DNA from: Carya illinoinensis
Lineage: Eukaryota > Streptophyta > Magnoliopsida > Fagales > Juglandaceae
Direction of reading: 5' to 3'
Assembly (NCBI RefSeq): GCF_018687715.1
Contig: NC_056758.1
Location: 8,996,501 to 9,060,500, forward strand
DNA: 64,000 bases
Of the stretch, positions 9,227 through 23,500 are shown piece after piece. Below the pieces are notes generated by a model. That model worked only from the letters and a program-made list of their open reading frames with translations, was not told the DNA's origin and ran no database searches. The stretch's first letter is position 1, and each line of letters starts with the position of its first letter. Made by a program: the position numbers and the translations under genes.

Positions 9227-12185
9227 GATAACGAAAGTATATATATATATATATATACTAGGTGGGAGTAACGTACAAAGCACGTTTGTCTAATTTTATG
9301 AAATGATTATTTGTAAAAAATAATATATATTTTATAAAAATTATTGATGTCATTTAATAATTTAAGGCATATTGGAGAAAATAAAAAAATTAGTTCAAAG
9401 TATCATATAATCCAATACATGTTTATAACATCTATAATTTTAGCAAAGATATATACGAAAAATTTAATAAAAATCTAACACAAACGGTAGTTTAAAATAT
9501 GTGTCGTTTGATGTTTGTATTATAATTCATCAATTTATGCCATCCTGTTGACAATCAATAGAGACAACATTGAAATTCTTATTTTGCTGTTGGTTGAGTC
9601 GATCAAGGACAACATAAAGTTAAAACATAATCTTTTTATAAAATTTGTGGTATAATATTTTCTATATATAGCATATATATAAATCATAAAATATATTTTG
9701 AAATTGTTGGCCGAATTTACTCTTTCTTGATTAGTTCAAGGATCACGGCCTTTGTCACGTGCCTATCATAGCAAGCCCACGTATGGAATATGACTTAGCG
9801 GAAGCTAAGTCCTACTACCATGGAAAAAAAAAACACTTTGATTAAACACACTTATATTATATATTATATGAGATTTTTAAATTTGGAATACTCAATAATC
9901 TGAATTAATGAAACGTATAATACACATATTATACTTAGGGATTCACGTCTTATGCACCTAATACGCGTGTATATGTTAAGGAAAAAGAGAAAAATATAAT
10001 AACTAATCTTTAATTACTTATTATTATATAAACTATTAAGTATTATAATTATTGAGATTAATAAATCATATAACAACATTGAATGCTATCTCTCTTAATA
10101 TTTATGTCTTCATTTTATGTGTCAAACCGTTAAAACAAACGGTGTTAACTTTAACGGAAAAACCGTTAAAATACGATTTTCCGTTTCATACACATTTTTT
10201 ATATATAGAAGATATATACGGATCACGCAAAAGTCTTGGTGGGGATTATTGTAAATCATGAACTTTAGATCATCAAGATTCGATCCATATATTTAGCATA
10301 GTTATTTTAAATTCGTGATCGTATTAGATGTAGTCGTAAGTTGATCAACTGTTCAAGGGTGAGATTTTTCAAAATCTTTGCAGCTTGAAAATATTCCCTT
10401 CCTACGAGGATTCGAGGAAACATCTTTCTGAAAATTTGATAGATATATATATATATATATATATATCTTTATTTAAAACTTGGAGTATTTGGGGCATTGA
10501 TGAACTTTAGAGCACGGGAGAATTTAATAAATTAATTTGACAAGAAGTTTGCCTAAGTTTTTTCATAATTTGTCTACAACTTTCCACCTAAGACTATTAT
10601 GCCATGTTGATAGTAGCTTCCAAGACTAAACTAAAGGCCGCAATTGTAGGGTTCTAGCAACAAATCGTGCTTTAAATAAGAAAAACTGTGCTGCTTTTTA
10701 CAACTCTAATGGTTGGTGACCAATAGCAGGGTGGCTGGCTATCAGAATAATGGAGGGCATTAATTGCAAAAAATTGTGAATTTAAAGAGTTCAGTATTAA
10801 AATTATATAGTTAAGAAGATTTTTGTAAATAAGTAAAACCCTATTTACATATATTTCGAAATATACTCCAAAGCCGATTCGAGCCATATTGTAATAGGAA
10901 AAATTTAATTGTAAGTATAATTGTGTATTAATATGTACATCGATTTATTGTGATTGATCAAAAAATAAATTTTATTAAAAACAGTGTTAATTTAAATTTT
11001 AAGTACGTAATTTTGTTTGTATATAACAAAACTCATTGTAATATAATAGTAGAGGACTGGTCATTTACTCTCCAACAGCTATCATCGAGCGGCTCTCATC
11101 TTTTGACAATTTTCTTATTGCATCAGCCAAGATATTGGAAGTCTTGATAATCTCCCTCCAGGAGAGAAAAACTTGTTTCTCTTGATCTTTGAATATCTGA
11201 CTGGCCTGTACGTAAGAGAATGTGTTAAAAATTAAATCTCATATTATCTATAAATAAAATTTTAAATATATTTATAAACAATTAACAAATCTCTTTTATT
11301 GAATCAGTTTTACAAAATGAGATAGACTCATCAAATTTTTCACATAAAATCTTGTTTTACTTAATTAATTGACAAGCAGTTGAATATATATTTATGTGTA
11401 AAACGAAATAAGCAGAAACCATACGCGCTGCATTTTAATTCTACATTAAAAATGAAATAAAATAAAATAAAAAATAAAAAAGAAGTGGGCGCTAAATTTT
11501 TGTGGGGTACTTTGACCCCAATTAATATTCTTTTCTTTAGAGGCCGACCCTTGAGATTGATCGAGCCTAGCTAGCTTCGTCCTTGGTAATTAGCATTCCA
11601 AGACAACCACTAGGACAGATATTGGATGTTCGTGTGTGTGGATTCGTCGCTTTCGTACGTTAACCTTTTGCTAGAAGTTAGTTTGATCCCTTCCTAGTTT
11701 CTCTCCTCCGTATTCTTCTTGCTGAAGTCAAAACACTCCCGGCTGCCATGTGATTCATTAATAGTTTTAATTTCGTTCTTTTCTCTTGCATGCAAAGTGA
11801 AAGATTGCTCTAGGAGTTTTTCTTGCACAAAACAATGCAAGATGATACCATATCGATCATACAACTTAAAACAATAAGATTGTATTAAATTGTCAAAGAA
11901 AAATATTGTTGGTTGATAGATAATTAAAGTTATAATTCTTTTACAACTATTTTGCAACACCTGGCCTGCATGTTTGAAAATTTGAGGGTGCGTAGCTACA
12001 TAAGATTTAAATCATATTCTTAATGAAGTGTCACAATTATATTCGCGAGTCATAAATTGTAAAAGGATTGTAAATATATTATTGTTTTGGTATAAATTGG
12101 TTTACTACTCTCATAAAACTTTTTTCCAAGTACACAAATTTCACAACTAGGGCTTATTAATTTCTATATATGTGTGTGTGGGAAA

Positions 12186-12290
12186 AATGATTTACACAAC
12201 ATTTTTCACCTTATAAAAGTAACATTATTTTATAACAATACTCTCATGATCTTATAATATAGTTATGAAATATATTATGTGGATATCATT
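12186..12290. mobile_element. Foldback MITE, family B copy 1
   Basis: The ends AATGATTTACACAACATTTT and, reverse-complemented right end, AATGATATCCACATAATA are inverted copies. The family is shared with 18706-18868. Confidence 0.5.
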
Positions 12291-13079
12291 ACTCTTCTAT
12301 AAACATTTCTCGAATAAAAAATAATTTGTTAAAACGATTTATCCCTTGCCGTGTGTCACATTAGAATGTCACATTTTGCCCAAAAGAAAACAAAAGACAT
12401 TAATGTTACAGCATCATAATTTCTTTTTTCTTTTTTATCACACTTTCATTATTTTATAATATAGTATTAGATGATAGATTTATAAATAAAATATAATAAA
12501 TTATTTTAAATTATTTAATATCACATTATAAGATGATGAGAATTGAAATGAGCAGCATTACTCCTCACATTTTGCCGTTTGGTTATTTGCACGGGGCACG
12601 AGGTTGAGGTGCCATGTGTCTGTAGATATGGATCAACCTCCATTCTGTTGCTCATAGGACAGAGATGATGCATGCCCAATCCAGACCGCAAAATCTAGGT
12701 GACGATGGATTCATCATATGTGATTTGTAACTCCTCAATTTAAACGAAATATAGTACTAAGTTTTCTGATAATACAAAGCGGAATAACTGACTTTGGAAG
12801 GGATAAAATATATAAACAGTGCCCTTTTCTTATGGTAAGTGCTTTTATTTTGAAGTAGGATCGTAATGAAGCAATTTGTCCAATTATTCCATTGATACTC
12901 ACCCGGTTAAGTTCGGATCAATCTCGACCCACCAAAAAGAAAAAAAAAAAAAAGAGAGAGAGAAAGAAAGAGAAAAAAAGAAGGAAAACTCAATTATAAA
13001 AGTAGAAATTCACTCAATTGATAAATGATACATATTTGACTAAACTCTTCTTATTTATGCTCAACTCGATTAGAGCTTG

Positions 13080-13118
<39 letters not shown>

Positions 13119-14609
13119 TAAATTTAATAATATAAGTGTAGAAACTTTTATAATTAAATATGTAACATGTAATTCAGTTATTTATCCCAATCATTTGTGT
13201 CTACATATTGAATATAGTCCATAATTATACATCAATAAGCAATTAAATTATAGTTATACCTATTTTATAGTATGCATAATAATTAGTATGCATCACTAAG
13301 TAGTTTTAAAGTTTTTATAATCTTATAATTCAATATAAGTCTATATATATAAGAAGTAAAATTTTCATTAAATTTAATACTTTTTTGTAATTTTGTTTCG
13401 TATTTATTCAATTTCTTTTAAAAATAAATAATTCTTTTTAAGAGTAAGATTAGAGCTCGAGAGTAATTCAATTCGACTGGAGCACATCAAAGAGCATGAT
13501 TAGAGACTAGAAATCAATGTTTTGAATACTATTTTGCTTGTTGTTTCAGTTAAGACACTAAAAAAAAATATTTCAATACAGGTACCGTTTCAGAATAATC
13601 TATATATAATGAATTAATTATATATGTTAAATTATATTTTAAAATAATATCAATGTAAGTCTTAAAAAATTAAAATAAATATTTATAAAACTCAATAAAA
13701 CTCAATAATACTTCTAAGTTAAGAAAATAGTCTACAGATATAAGAATTGATATAAAAAATATGAAAAAATCAGAATTTTTACATTAATTAAAAAAATTTT
13801 CTTATTTTCGGCAAGTACTGGTATGGTTGGTATACCAAAAACTGGCCATTATTAACCGAAATGTACCGATACAACCAGTATTTGATCCGATATGAAACAA
13901 ATATATTTTCTATACCGATTATTAACCTGATATGAGAAATACCAACAGTATATACCAGTACAATACAAAATTCAAAACATTGTTAGAAATAACTTGAATC
14001 AGTCCTAGCTCATGATTTGATCATTTCAACTCGACTCAACTCCATAAGCTCTAACTTGAACTTTTGAATCTAGTTAGACTCGAATCCAAAAAATGGGCTA
14101 TGCTTGAGTCGATTTCAAACTACTTATTAATTTGGAGGACCAGATTTTATATCTCAATAAATATTAGGAAAAGCAGATAGTAAACATTTAAACCCGAGAT
14201 GCGCCTTTGCAAGCAGGGCAGCTGGCCTTTAAGATCAAGGCATTAAGGCCTTTACTATATGCTCCTGAGTAATAAAAGCCTTGCCCATGGAAAAAAACAA
14301 GTAATGAAAGCCCTTATAAAAGTAGTATTAAAAATTTAAAAGGTACTTTCATAGGAAATAAATGGCCCTAAAATATAGTACGAGAGGCCGGCCTCAAAGT
14401 TAATTTGACTTTTATCGAGTACAGTAAATTGTGAGTTCTTGCTCCAAGTATAAGATTCAGAGAAAAGAGAAATATAGATATAAAGTAGATTCTATAGTTC
14501 TGTAGAATTATTGTATTTTTAGTAAGTTTATCTAACACATTAAATGTTGAATAAATATTAAGAGACCCAATAAATAAATATAATATCACTCTAGGCATAT
14601 AATTAAGAT

Positions 14610-15051
14610 TACAAGTGTAAGCCGATCAGTCTAGTCTGAAAAAATTGACCCATTTGAATTGACCAAATCGAACTCTAGTCCAATCGGTCTCGGTCCGATA
14701 AAGTATGAATTGAAACCATTCAATCAAGTCTCGGGATTTATAAATTTTGGATTGCACCAGACCGAACTTTTAAATATATTTTTAATAATTTAATATATTA
14801 TTTTTATATAATAATTATATAAGTTAAAGATGTAATTTTCATCTAATTTATTATCATTGACTATATAATTTTTTTTAATAAACTAGTTACATAATCTATA
14901 TTAATAATTCACTTAATTTAAATTTAGTAATTTAAATAATTTTTTTATTAATTTATTTGAAAAAAATTTTAAAAAATTATTATACAAGACCAATTGCAGC
15001 ATCACACCCCTCCCCCGGGGGGCGATCGGATTGGACTGATTTACATCCCTA
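14610..15051. mobile_element. hAT-like MITE, degenerate
   Basis: Left TACAAGTGTAAGCCGATCAG and right (reverse-complemented) TAGGGATGTAAATCAGTCC are similar inverted ends, followed inward on both sides by pyrimidine/purine-biased CGGTCC-like sequence and an AT-rich middle. No matching 8-bp flank was found, so the age or borders are uncertain. Confidence 0.45.
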
Positions 15052-16900
15052 TTTATTAAAAACTCTAATGAATGCAATTTCTGCAAAGGAAGTGAATTTA
15101 ATAACCAAATGAAAAATTAGTTTACTTATAATTTGATTTACAAAATAAGTTTAAAAATTTAATTTGATTTTTACAAATCAAATATTCTCGTGTTAGATGT
15201 GCATGTATCGTCCAAATCACCGACTTACAAATAAATTAACTCAGAGGAATTTGGATCAAGAGAACAGTATAAAGAATTTAATCGCCCATTAAAGTATTAC
15301 ATGGCAGAAGCAAAACCTGCAAAGTATTAGTGTCCCAGCAACGAGCCATAACCACTTCGATGAGAGCCTTAAATTAGCTATCATTAAGGAGGCTGCATGC
15401 TGCAAGCTCATCCTCAGCTGTCCTGATCATGACAAGATTACACGACTGGCAGGGCCTCTGAATTATGAATTATCAAACAGAAAATAAATGATCATGCCTT
15501 GTTTGTCTACAGTGTCATAAACTAGAATGGTCCATCCCTAGGAACCTGTTTTGATGAGAACAATTAGATCAACTAACATGGTTTATGCTATATATATGAC
15601 CCCAATATCCCTTTCCTTGTGCATTCATTGATTACCAATTAGTATTTGTATCATTTTATAATGTTTTAAGAGTAGTGCCAGATCTTGATGTGTGGCAAAA
15701 TCCCAACCATTTTGTTTAAAAACAGCAGCTGAAAATTTAAGTGATATTGTTCGTGTAGTTGGTCATGAAGTTGATGGATACTCAAAAAGTCTACGGAATA
15801 TGAACTGTACGTGTACAAGAGAAATCTTGTTTTAAAAGGCTCTTGTTTCACCATATCTAATCGCCCTGAATGAGTTTTGGGGACCCTCAAATATATAAAA
15901 TGTTGGGAAGTTTTTTATAAATAGTATATATAGAAATGGAGGAGAGATGAAAGTTTTATAGGTTTTTGTGTAATTAATATGGATCTTAGAATTGTGTTTG
16001 GTCACAAGAAATTTTTATCTCAAACATAAAATTCTCATCTCATCATTACAACTTTCTCAAATCCCCATACAAAATATAATAAACAATTTAACTTCTTTTT
16101 AACTTTTTCAAATTTCAATACAATAATAATATTAAAATATAATATTTTAATATTTAATCTTAAAACTTAAAATTCATCTAAAAATTCTCAGATGCTCCTG
16201 CTTGGCTAATGAGAATTTTTACCAACGAATTTTACCAATACTATTCTATGCACTAGATTTTACCAGCGAATTTTAATTAAAATATTTCTATACTTATTTT
16301 TGTAGTAAATATGGTTAAGTACGACATTCTCTGTCTTAAATTTTATTATTTTCAATTATATAGGTAAGAATTATTTTATTCTCAAGCCTGTAGATAAAAT
16401 ACATTATACATATTACTTAAATGGTAAGATTTAATTTATAAGATTTAAATTTTAAATTATTTCTTTTAAATCAAATTATACCGTATAATAAATGGAGCAA
16501 AGAAAAAGACTCCAAAAGTCGAGCCCTAGTCCCAAAGTGTGCTAGTAATTAACATTACGGAGATACTGATTCAGAATTTAAAAAACAAAACCGGTAGTGT
16601 GCCCGAAAATTCATTTTTCATGATGATATACCAATTGTTGTCGTTTCTTCGTGGCTGACTCTGAATGCTGGCAATATATAGAGGCACTGGCTTGAAAATA
16701 AAGTTTTTTTTATCTGTAACGTGATAATATATAAAGCTACATATTTAAAATATGTCATATGATCAATACATATAATTAAGATGACAAAATCTAAGAAGAT
16801 TAGTAACATTAATCTTACAACTTTATAAACATTGAAAGCTTAGCTCGAAGAAAAAAAAGAAGAAAAAAGAGTAGTTATGAAAAGCAAACACAACATGACT
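15052..16900. other. Intergenic; a fragment related to the later duplicated segment
   Basis: No convincing gene. GCTGCAAGCTCATCCTC at about 15396 and the following 150 bp resemble the starts of the duplicated segments near 16965 and 18655, suggesting a third, more decayed copy. An AT-rich MITE-like stretch lies at about 16016-16213 (TCTCATCTCATCATTACAA). Confidence 0.4.
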
Positions 16901-16904
16901 CTAC

Positions 16905-17370
16905 ACAAAGCCTCATTCATGATGTGAAACAAAGAAATGACAGCCTTCATTGGCAACGCATGCAAGCTCATCCTCTGGTCTGGTGATCGTGTAAATGGCA
17001 TACTTTTTCAAGTCAAGGAATAAACTAGCACTAAGAAGTACATAATTATCCTTAATTGTTCCAACAGTTTCACGAATGGTCCTTCCCTCGTAGCACTATA
17101 TAGATCAATAACTAGAAAAAAGAATTTGACATGTGAGTCATTATAACAAGACTATGTATGTTGTATGTCCCAATCATTTGTGTCTTGCAAAAGGGACCCT
17201 TTTTTGGGTTGCTTAATTGTATCCACCTTTTTAAAGTTGATGAGATTTCGACCTCAATAATCACTCAAATCAACCCCTTAAACATATTTAAAAACTGTCC
17301 AAATTTGGCGCCATTATTCACCAAATTGTGTAAGTCCTATCTTTGTATTATTCTAATAGTTGGGGGGTCA
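16905..17370. repeat. Segmental duplication, copy 1
   Basis: Shares ordered blocks with 18628-19200, for example TGCAAGCTCATCCTCTGGTC, AAGAAGTACATAATTATCCT, CCAATCATTTGTGT, then AAAGTTGATGAGATTT. Non-coding, unknown origin. Confidence 0.65.
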
Positions 17371-18627
17371 TGTAATTGGGGGTAGTTCATAGATCTTCAA
17401 AGTTTATGTAAAGGAACTATGAACATGAAAAAGGCTCTTGTTTCACCTTCTTTGGATTGACCCTATTGATTGCACTAAAATAGGCTTCCAACTGAGTTCA
17501 GAACTCTAGCTTCTGACTTGAAATTGAAGTCAATTTTGAGCTTGAGCTTTGAGTTAGAGCTAATTTCAGCTTCTCTCCACATGCATGCATGTTGTCAAGA
17601 TGGTCAATGTCACTATAGACTAGATAGAGATAAATAATGAGATAGCTACTAGAAAGGACTTCTAGTTCCATTGAGCTGCCCTTTGCCAAGGCCAAGGACT
17701 CAAAAGCTTGCACTCTCCATAGAAGCAATCTTCAACAAGTGAAGGACTTGCGCATACAACGTTGCAACTAAAACCTAGAAGCTTAATTTGTGAGAGTTAA
17801 TTAGCTCGTACATGAAGGCGATTTGGAAGTCATATGCAATTCTTCCCCATCATTCCATGCATGTGCTAGCCCATGATCTTGAGAGCAAATCCTATAATTT
17901 CATGTGCAGTAAAAATTCCGGTCCGCACGAGTTGGCAAAACGAATCATATACCCTTTGATCATGAGAAGCATTTTCAATTTCTTGTCCTCACTCTTTGTC
18001 CTTTGATTCTATAGTGGAAAGAGTTTCCCAACCCCTTTTTGTTTTTAGATCTACGCATGCATGCACTTCCTTATGTAAAAGTTGTAATCTAGACCTCAAT
18101 AGCAATAAATCACCATCTTAATATAACACACTATTCAATTAATCTGTCCACATGCATTTCGCGCCAAGGAGAAACCATTGAAACGGTTTGAGCCCTGAAT
18201 TGGCCCGAGTTCTTAGAGCTATGGTCGCCCTCACCATCCCATCAATTGATCGATACTTGTTTGGGGTTAGTTTGTGCTTTTTTTTGCTGTTTTGATAAGG
18301 ATTAAAGCTGATTGCGTCGGTTGACAGACAAAAAGTAATTTGGACTTCCAAAAGGCTAGTAAGGAATATTGTAAATGTCAGCCCGCGTGCACATTTCTTT
18401 TTTATTTGTGGGGGTGGGGTGGAGTTGTTTGATACTCTTTGATTTGAGCTGTGTGTGTTGTGGGTGGTGGTTGGTGGGCAAGAAGATGGTCTTGGCTATG
18501 ATTTGTATAGGGCCAATGTGTTGCTGTGTTAAATCCGGTTTTCGTGACATTAATTGATTCCAATTCAACTCATTTCATTAACAAAGAAAGAGGATAGGAA
18601 GAGACAGATTAAACTGTAGAAGTCTCA
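17371..18627. other. Intergenic between the duplicated segments
   Basis: No clear gene. On the minus strand 18139-18351 gives a 70-residue frame whose end (SIDGMVRATIALRTRANSGL) looks less biased than random but matches nothing I recognise. Confidence 0.4.
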
Positions 18628-19200
18628 TTCAAATGAAACAAATCAATTGGCAATGCATGCAAGCTCATTCATTTTCTGGTCTGGTGATGATGGTAAAAAT
18701 AAAAAAATGATGAACGCACAATACTTTTCAACATATTTCACAATCATGTTTTAAAATGAAAGATATTATTATAAAATATAACATGAAAGTAACACCACTT
18801 TATAAAAATATCTTCATTTTACATTATGTATTATGAAATGTGTTGGGAAAAGTGTTATATATATCATTGCTAGTAAAAAAGACTATGGTACACTTGTCAA
18901 GTCAATGAATAAACAAGCAGTAAGAAGTACATACTCATCCTTAATTGTTCAACAGGTTCATCCCCTTGTTTGTAGGCTGACTTAAAAAACAAGAATGAAT
19001 AGAAAGAAATTGGCATGTAATTATAGCAACAGTAAGCATGTGATTTATACCAATCATTTGTGTTTTGCAGAAAGGGACCCTTCCTTTTTAAAGTTGATGA
19101 GATTTTTAGGTCTCTCAACACCCACATATTCAAAAAATGTCCATATTTAGCGCCAATATGCACCCCATTATAAGACATCTTTTTGCATCATTCTAATTAA
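18628..19200. repeat. Segmental duplication, copy 2, carrying a MITE
   Basis: Same blocks in the same order as 16905-17370 but with a 163-bp family B MITE at 18706-18868. The repeats start about 1.7 kb apart. Confidence 0.65.
18706..18868. mobile_element. Foldback MITE, family B copy 2, inserted in a duplicated segment
   Basis: Left AATGATGAACGCACAATACT then TTTCAACATATTTCACAAT is mirrored by the right end (reverse complement AATGATATATATAACACTTT then TCCCAACACATTTCATAAT). The related segment at 16905-17370 lacks this insertion, which gives its borders independent support. Confidence 0.65.
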
Positions 19201-20159
19201 TAGCTTGAGTGAGTACCACCTTTGTGTTTTGTTTTTGGGTCCCACTAGGTTGATTTTAACCTCAATCTTGTGGTGGGTTGCTTTTTCAAATTAACTACCC
19301 CGGATTTTAGCTTGTGTCATTTTCCTTGACAAGCTAGTTTTCAACATGGTTAAAAGAATGTTTAGCCTATACATACCCTTTTCCCTTTTTTTCCCTCCTC
19401 CAGCCTTTTCAATTGTCATTTTGACCAATCAACTCTGCAAGAAAAATATAAAAGGAAAAAGTTGGTTAACAGCGACATCTAGTCAGAATAATGGGGAAGA
19501 AAGAATGAGGTTGCCGAAGAAAAGTTCAAAATTAAAATATAAAATAAGTAAAAAAGGTGTCCAAGAAGAAGAATAAGAAAGAACCAAAACAAAGAAAGAA
19601 AAAATGGGATTGTGACCAATTAGGCATAAGAAAGCACAGCCGACCTATGAATGAATAGTTTGTAGATGTGAAACTTAAATCCCTAAGATTCAATAGAATG
19701 GATTGATCAATTTTTTTTTTTTTTAAGCGATGAATAGTGAGCCACGTGTATTTATGGTCTCGTCTCAAATTTATTAATAATTATATATTTATAAAATTTT
19801 AAATACAATCAATTAACTTATGATTTAAAAATTTTGCCATGAATATAACTTATTCTAATATAAATTTTTTTTATATAAAATCTAAGTTATCATTTGAAAC
19901 ATAATACTAAATATTATAAAGTCAATCTATCACTTTGAATGAGAAGTGTTGCCTATACCATTAGACCAAGATCTAATTCACGAGTCAGAAATTATTAATT
20001 TAAAAATAATCATGCAGTTAACTAACATTAAAAAAAATGATAGCGTTGATTAATCTCTTTCACGAACGAATAAAGAAAAAGGAAATAAATAAAGAGAAAA
20101 GATTAATTAAAAACAGAGCAAAGATAAGATCACACAGGGCTCAATGATTCGACCCATCA
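19201..20159. other. Intergenic upstream of the receptor kinase
   Basis: AT-rich; no gene or bounded element seen. A T run lies at about 19710-19724. Confidence 0.5.
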
Positions 20160-20528
20160 CATCTCATATGTGGTTAAAAAGTTGACCAGAGACGAGGTCC
20201 CACCACCAACAATATGCCGCTTCGAAAAGCGTTTGTTCAAAGGGTTTTGAGGACAGAGAGAGTGTGAAAGATTTGCGAAAATCTCTGTTGCCTCTGGCTT
20301 GACTCTGTGTGTGTGTTTGTGGGTCTCTGAACGAAGTCCAAAAACACCAACGTAAACGCTCGCTGCAGGCGAGACTTATGGCGATCCCTCTCTCCTCTTC
20401 AAATGGCATCTCTGCCAACACACGCTCCTTGTGCGCAGACCCTTTAGTGGGTTTCAATCAGAGCTTGTAAATTTTTCATTTTTTTTTTTTTGTGTTTTTA
20501 TTTTCCACGAGATCCATCGTTGCTGTCC
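20160..20528 (+). promoter_or_regulatory. Presumed core promoter and 5' leader of the LRR receptor kinase
   Basis: The GC content rises sharply at about 20180 after very AT-rich DNA, and this stretch leads without other coding features into the receptor-kinase ATG. It holds a CT/GT-rich part (gtgtgtgtgtttgtgggtct near 20306) and a T-tract at about 20478-20490. I see no convincing TATA box and cannot place the transcription start. The extra in-frame ATG at 20490 lies here. Confidence 0.4.
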
Positions 20529-23500
20529 ATGGCTGAATCCGTTTTCCTGTTCTATGTGCTGGTCCTCTGCGCATGCGCACCCTTATCATCGTCCGCAGAG
20601 CGCAGTGCCGAAACCATGGCGGAAGTCCAAGCCTTGACGTCTTTCAAACTCAATGTGCATGACCCACTTGGAGCGCTCTCCGGCTGGGATTCTTCCACTC
20701 CGGCTGCTCCCTGCGACTGGCGCGGAGTTGACTGCGAGAACAACAGAGTTACGGAGCTTCGCCTGCCTCGCCTCCAACTTGGTGGCCGACTCAGTGACCG
20801 CCTTGCAGACCTGCGCATGTTGCAGAAGCTGAGCCTACGGTCAAACTCCTTCAACGGGACCATACCTTCTTCTCTCTCCAAATGCACGCTCCTCCGCTCT
20901 GTGTTCTTGCAGTACAACTCGCTCTCTGGAAAGCTCCCGCCTGAGATCGGTAACCTCACCGGCCTCCGAATCCTCAATCTGGCGCAGAATCACCTTTCCG
21001 GTGATATCTCCAGTGATCTCCCTCCGGCACTCAAGTACCTTGATCTCTCCTCAAATGCCTTCTCCGGCGAGATTCCAAGGAGCGTCTTGAACCTAACTGA
21101 GCTCCAGCTCATTAACCTCTCGTACAATCAGTTTGAAGGACAGATTCCGGCGAGTTTTGGAGAGCTCCAACAGCTTCAGTACCTCTGGCTCGATCACAAT
21201 CTATTGGAAGGAACTCTTCCCTCAGCAATAGCCAATTGCTCGTCGCTTGTGCACCTAAGCGCCGAAGGCAATTCGCTTGGAGGTGTCGTTCCCGCTGCAC
21301 TGGGAGCTCTTCCCAAGCTTCAGGTGCTCACGCTCTCGCAGAACAATCTCTCCGGTTCGGTCCCTACGTCGATGATCTGCAACGTCTCGGTCTATGCGCC
21401 GTCCCTTCGATTTGTTCAGCTGGGATTCAATGCGTTCACGGATATGGTGAGGCCCGAGACGTCAACGTGTTTCAGTGTTCTACAGGTTCTGAATATTCAA
21501 CACAATCGGATTCACGGTGTGTTTCCCTCGGTGTTAACACTTATATCCACCTTAGAGACAGTTGATCTTTCCGACAATTTGTTCTCTGGTGTGGTTCCCT
21601 CTGAGATTGGAAACCTGGTGAGGTTGAAGGAGTTAAACTTGGCGAACAACTCGTTTAGTGGTGTGATTCCAATGGAGATCAAGAAATGTAGGTCATTAAG
21701 CATTCTTGATTTCGAGGGAAACCACTTTGCGGGAGAGATTCCCGAATTTTTAGGAGACATCAATGGTTTGAAGGTGTTATCCCTCGGAGGAAATTCGTTT
21801 ATGGGTTCAGTTCCGGCGAGTTTTCGCAATCTTTTGGTGCTCGAGACTTTGAACCTGAGAGCTAACAGATTGAATGGAACTCTGCTGGAGGAGCTAATGG
21901 GATTAAGCAATTTGACCACACTGGACCTCAGTGGTAATGATTTTTCTGGTGAAATTCCTACGAGCATTGGTAATCTGAGTCGGTTAATGGTATTGAATCT
22001 GAGTGATAATGGGTTTTTCGGGAGGGTTCCGCCGAGCATGGGAAATCTTTTCAGGTTAACGAGTCTGGATTTGAGCAAACAGAATCTCTCTGGGGAAATA
22101 CCCTTTGAGCTTTCGGGTTTGCCAAATCTGCAAGTGATTGCTCTGCAGCAGAACTCCTTTTCAGGGGATGTTCCTGAAGGGTTTAGTAGTTTGATGGGTT
22201 TGCGCTATTTGAACCTAACTTCCAATGCCTTCTCCAGTCACATTTCGGGAAATTACGGTTTTCTTCGGTCACTGGTGGTGTTGTCATTGTCGAATAATCA
22301 TGTTTCCGGACCTATTCCACCGGAGCTCGGTAACTGCACTGATATGGAGGTTCTCGAGCTCCGGTCAAACTCTCTAATGGGCCACATTCCTACGGATCTG
22401 TCTCGACTTTCGCATTTGGAAGTGCTTGATTTGGGTGGAAACAATCTAACAGGTGACATCCCGGAGGAGATTTCCAAGTGCTCGTCTTTGACAGCTTTAT
22501 TACTGGACTCGAATCATCTTTCAGGTGGCATTCCGGTCTCATTATCCCGGCTATCAAATTTGAGGAAGTTGGACCTTTCTAGTAACAACCTAAGCGGGAT
22601 TATTCCACCTAATCTTACAATGATTTCCAGCTTGGTAAGCTTCAATGTGTCGAGTAATAATCTCCAAGGCGAGATCCCTGCAATGCTGGGTACTCGATTC
22701 AATGACCCATCAGCCTTTTCAGGTAATCAGAACTTGTGCGGGAAGCCAATGGATCGAAATTGTCAGGGGATGACTGATGGGGATAGGAAGAGGAGGCTGA
22801 TTTTGTTAATTGTTGTTGCTGCGAGTGGGGCTTGCCTACTGGCATTGTGTTGCTGTTTCTACATTTTCAGCCTCTTGAGGTGGCGGAAGAGGCTCAAAGA
22901 AGGGGCATCTGGGGAGAAGAAACGAAGTCCCGGGAGGGCTAGCTCGGGGGCAAGTGGAGGCCGCGGAAGTAGCACCGATAACGGTGGCGTGGGGCCGAAG
23001 CTGGTGATGTTCAATAACAAGATCACCCTAGCAGAGACAATTGAGGCAACCAGGCAATTCGACGAAGAGAACGTATTAAGCAGGACAAGATATGGGTTGG
23101 TTTTCAAAGCAAGCTACAACGATGGAATGGTGCTATCCATCCGCAGACTCCCAGATGGTTCTCTCGACGAGAACATGTTCAGAAAAGAAGCAGAATCGCT
23201 AGGCAAAGTAAAGCACCGAAACTTGACTGTCCTGCGCGGATATTATGCCGGCGCACCCGACTTGAGGCTCCTTGCCTACGACTACATGCCCAATGGAAAC
23301 CTCGCGAGTTTGCTCCAAGAGGCATCCCACCAAGACGGCCATGTCCTCAATTGGCCAATGCGCCACCTCATTGCGCTCGGGATCGCCCGCGGCTTGGCCT
23401 TCCTACACAGTTCCTCCACGGTGCATGGCGATGTCAAGCCTCAAAGCGTTCTTTTTGACGCCGATTTCGAAGCCCATTTATCTGATTTCGGTCTGGACCG

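Larger units (their letters stand above)
8546..14600. other. Intergenic, low-complexity AT-rich DNA with microsatellites
   Basis: No credible gene. TA repeats occur at about 9191-9224, 9239-9257, 10442-10467 and 13083-13113. A GA/AAG-rich patch lies at about 12935-12980. A foldback MITE is listed separately at 12186-12290. The ORFs here are short and mostly created by AT bias. Confidence 0.6.

Noticed and set aside
20552..23107. Long minus-strand ORFs antisense to the receptor kinase
   Set aside because: Shadows of the constrained LRR reading frame; no features of their own.
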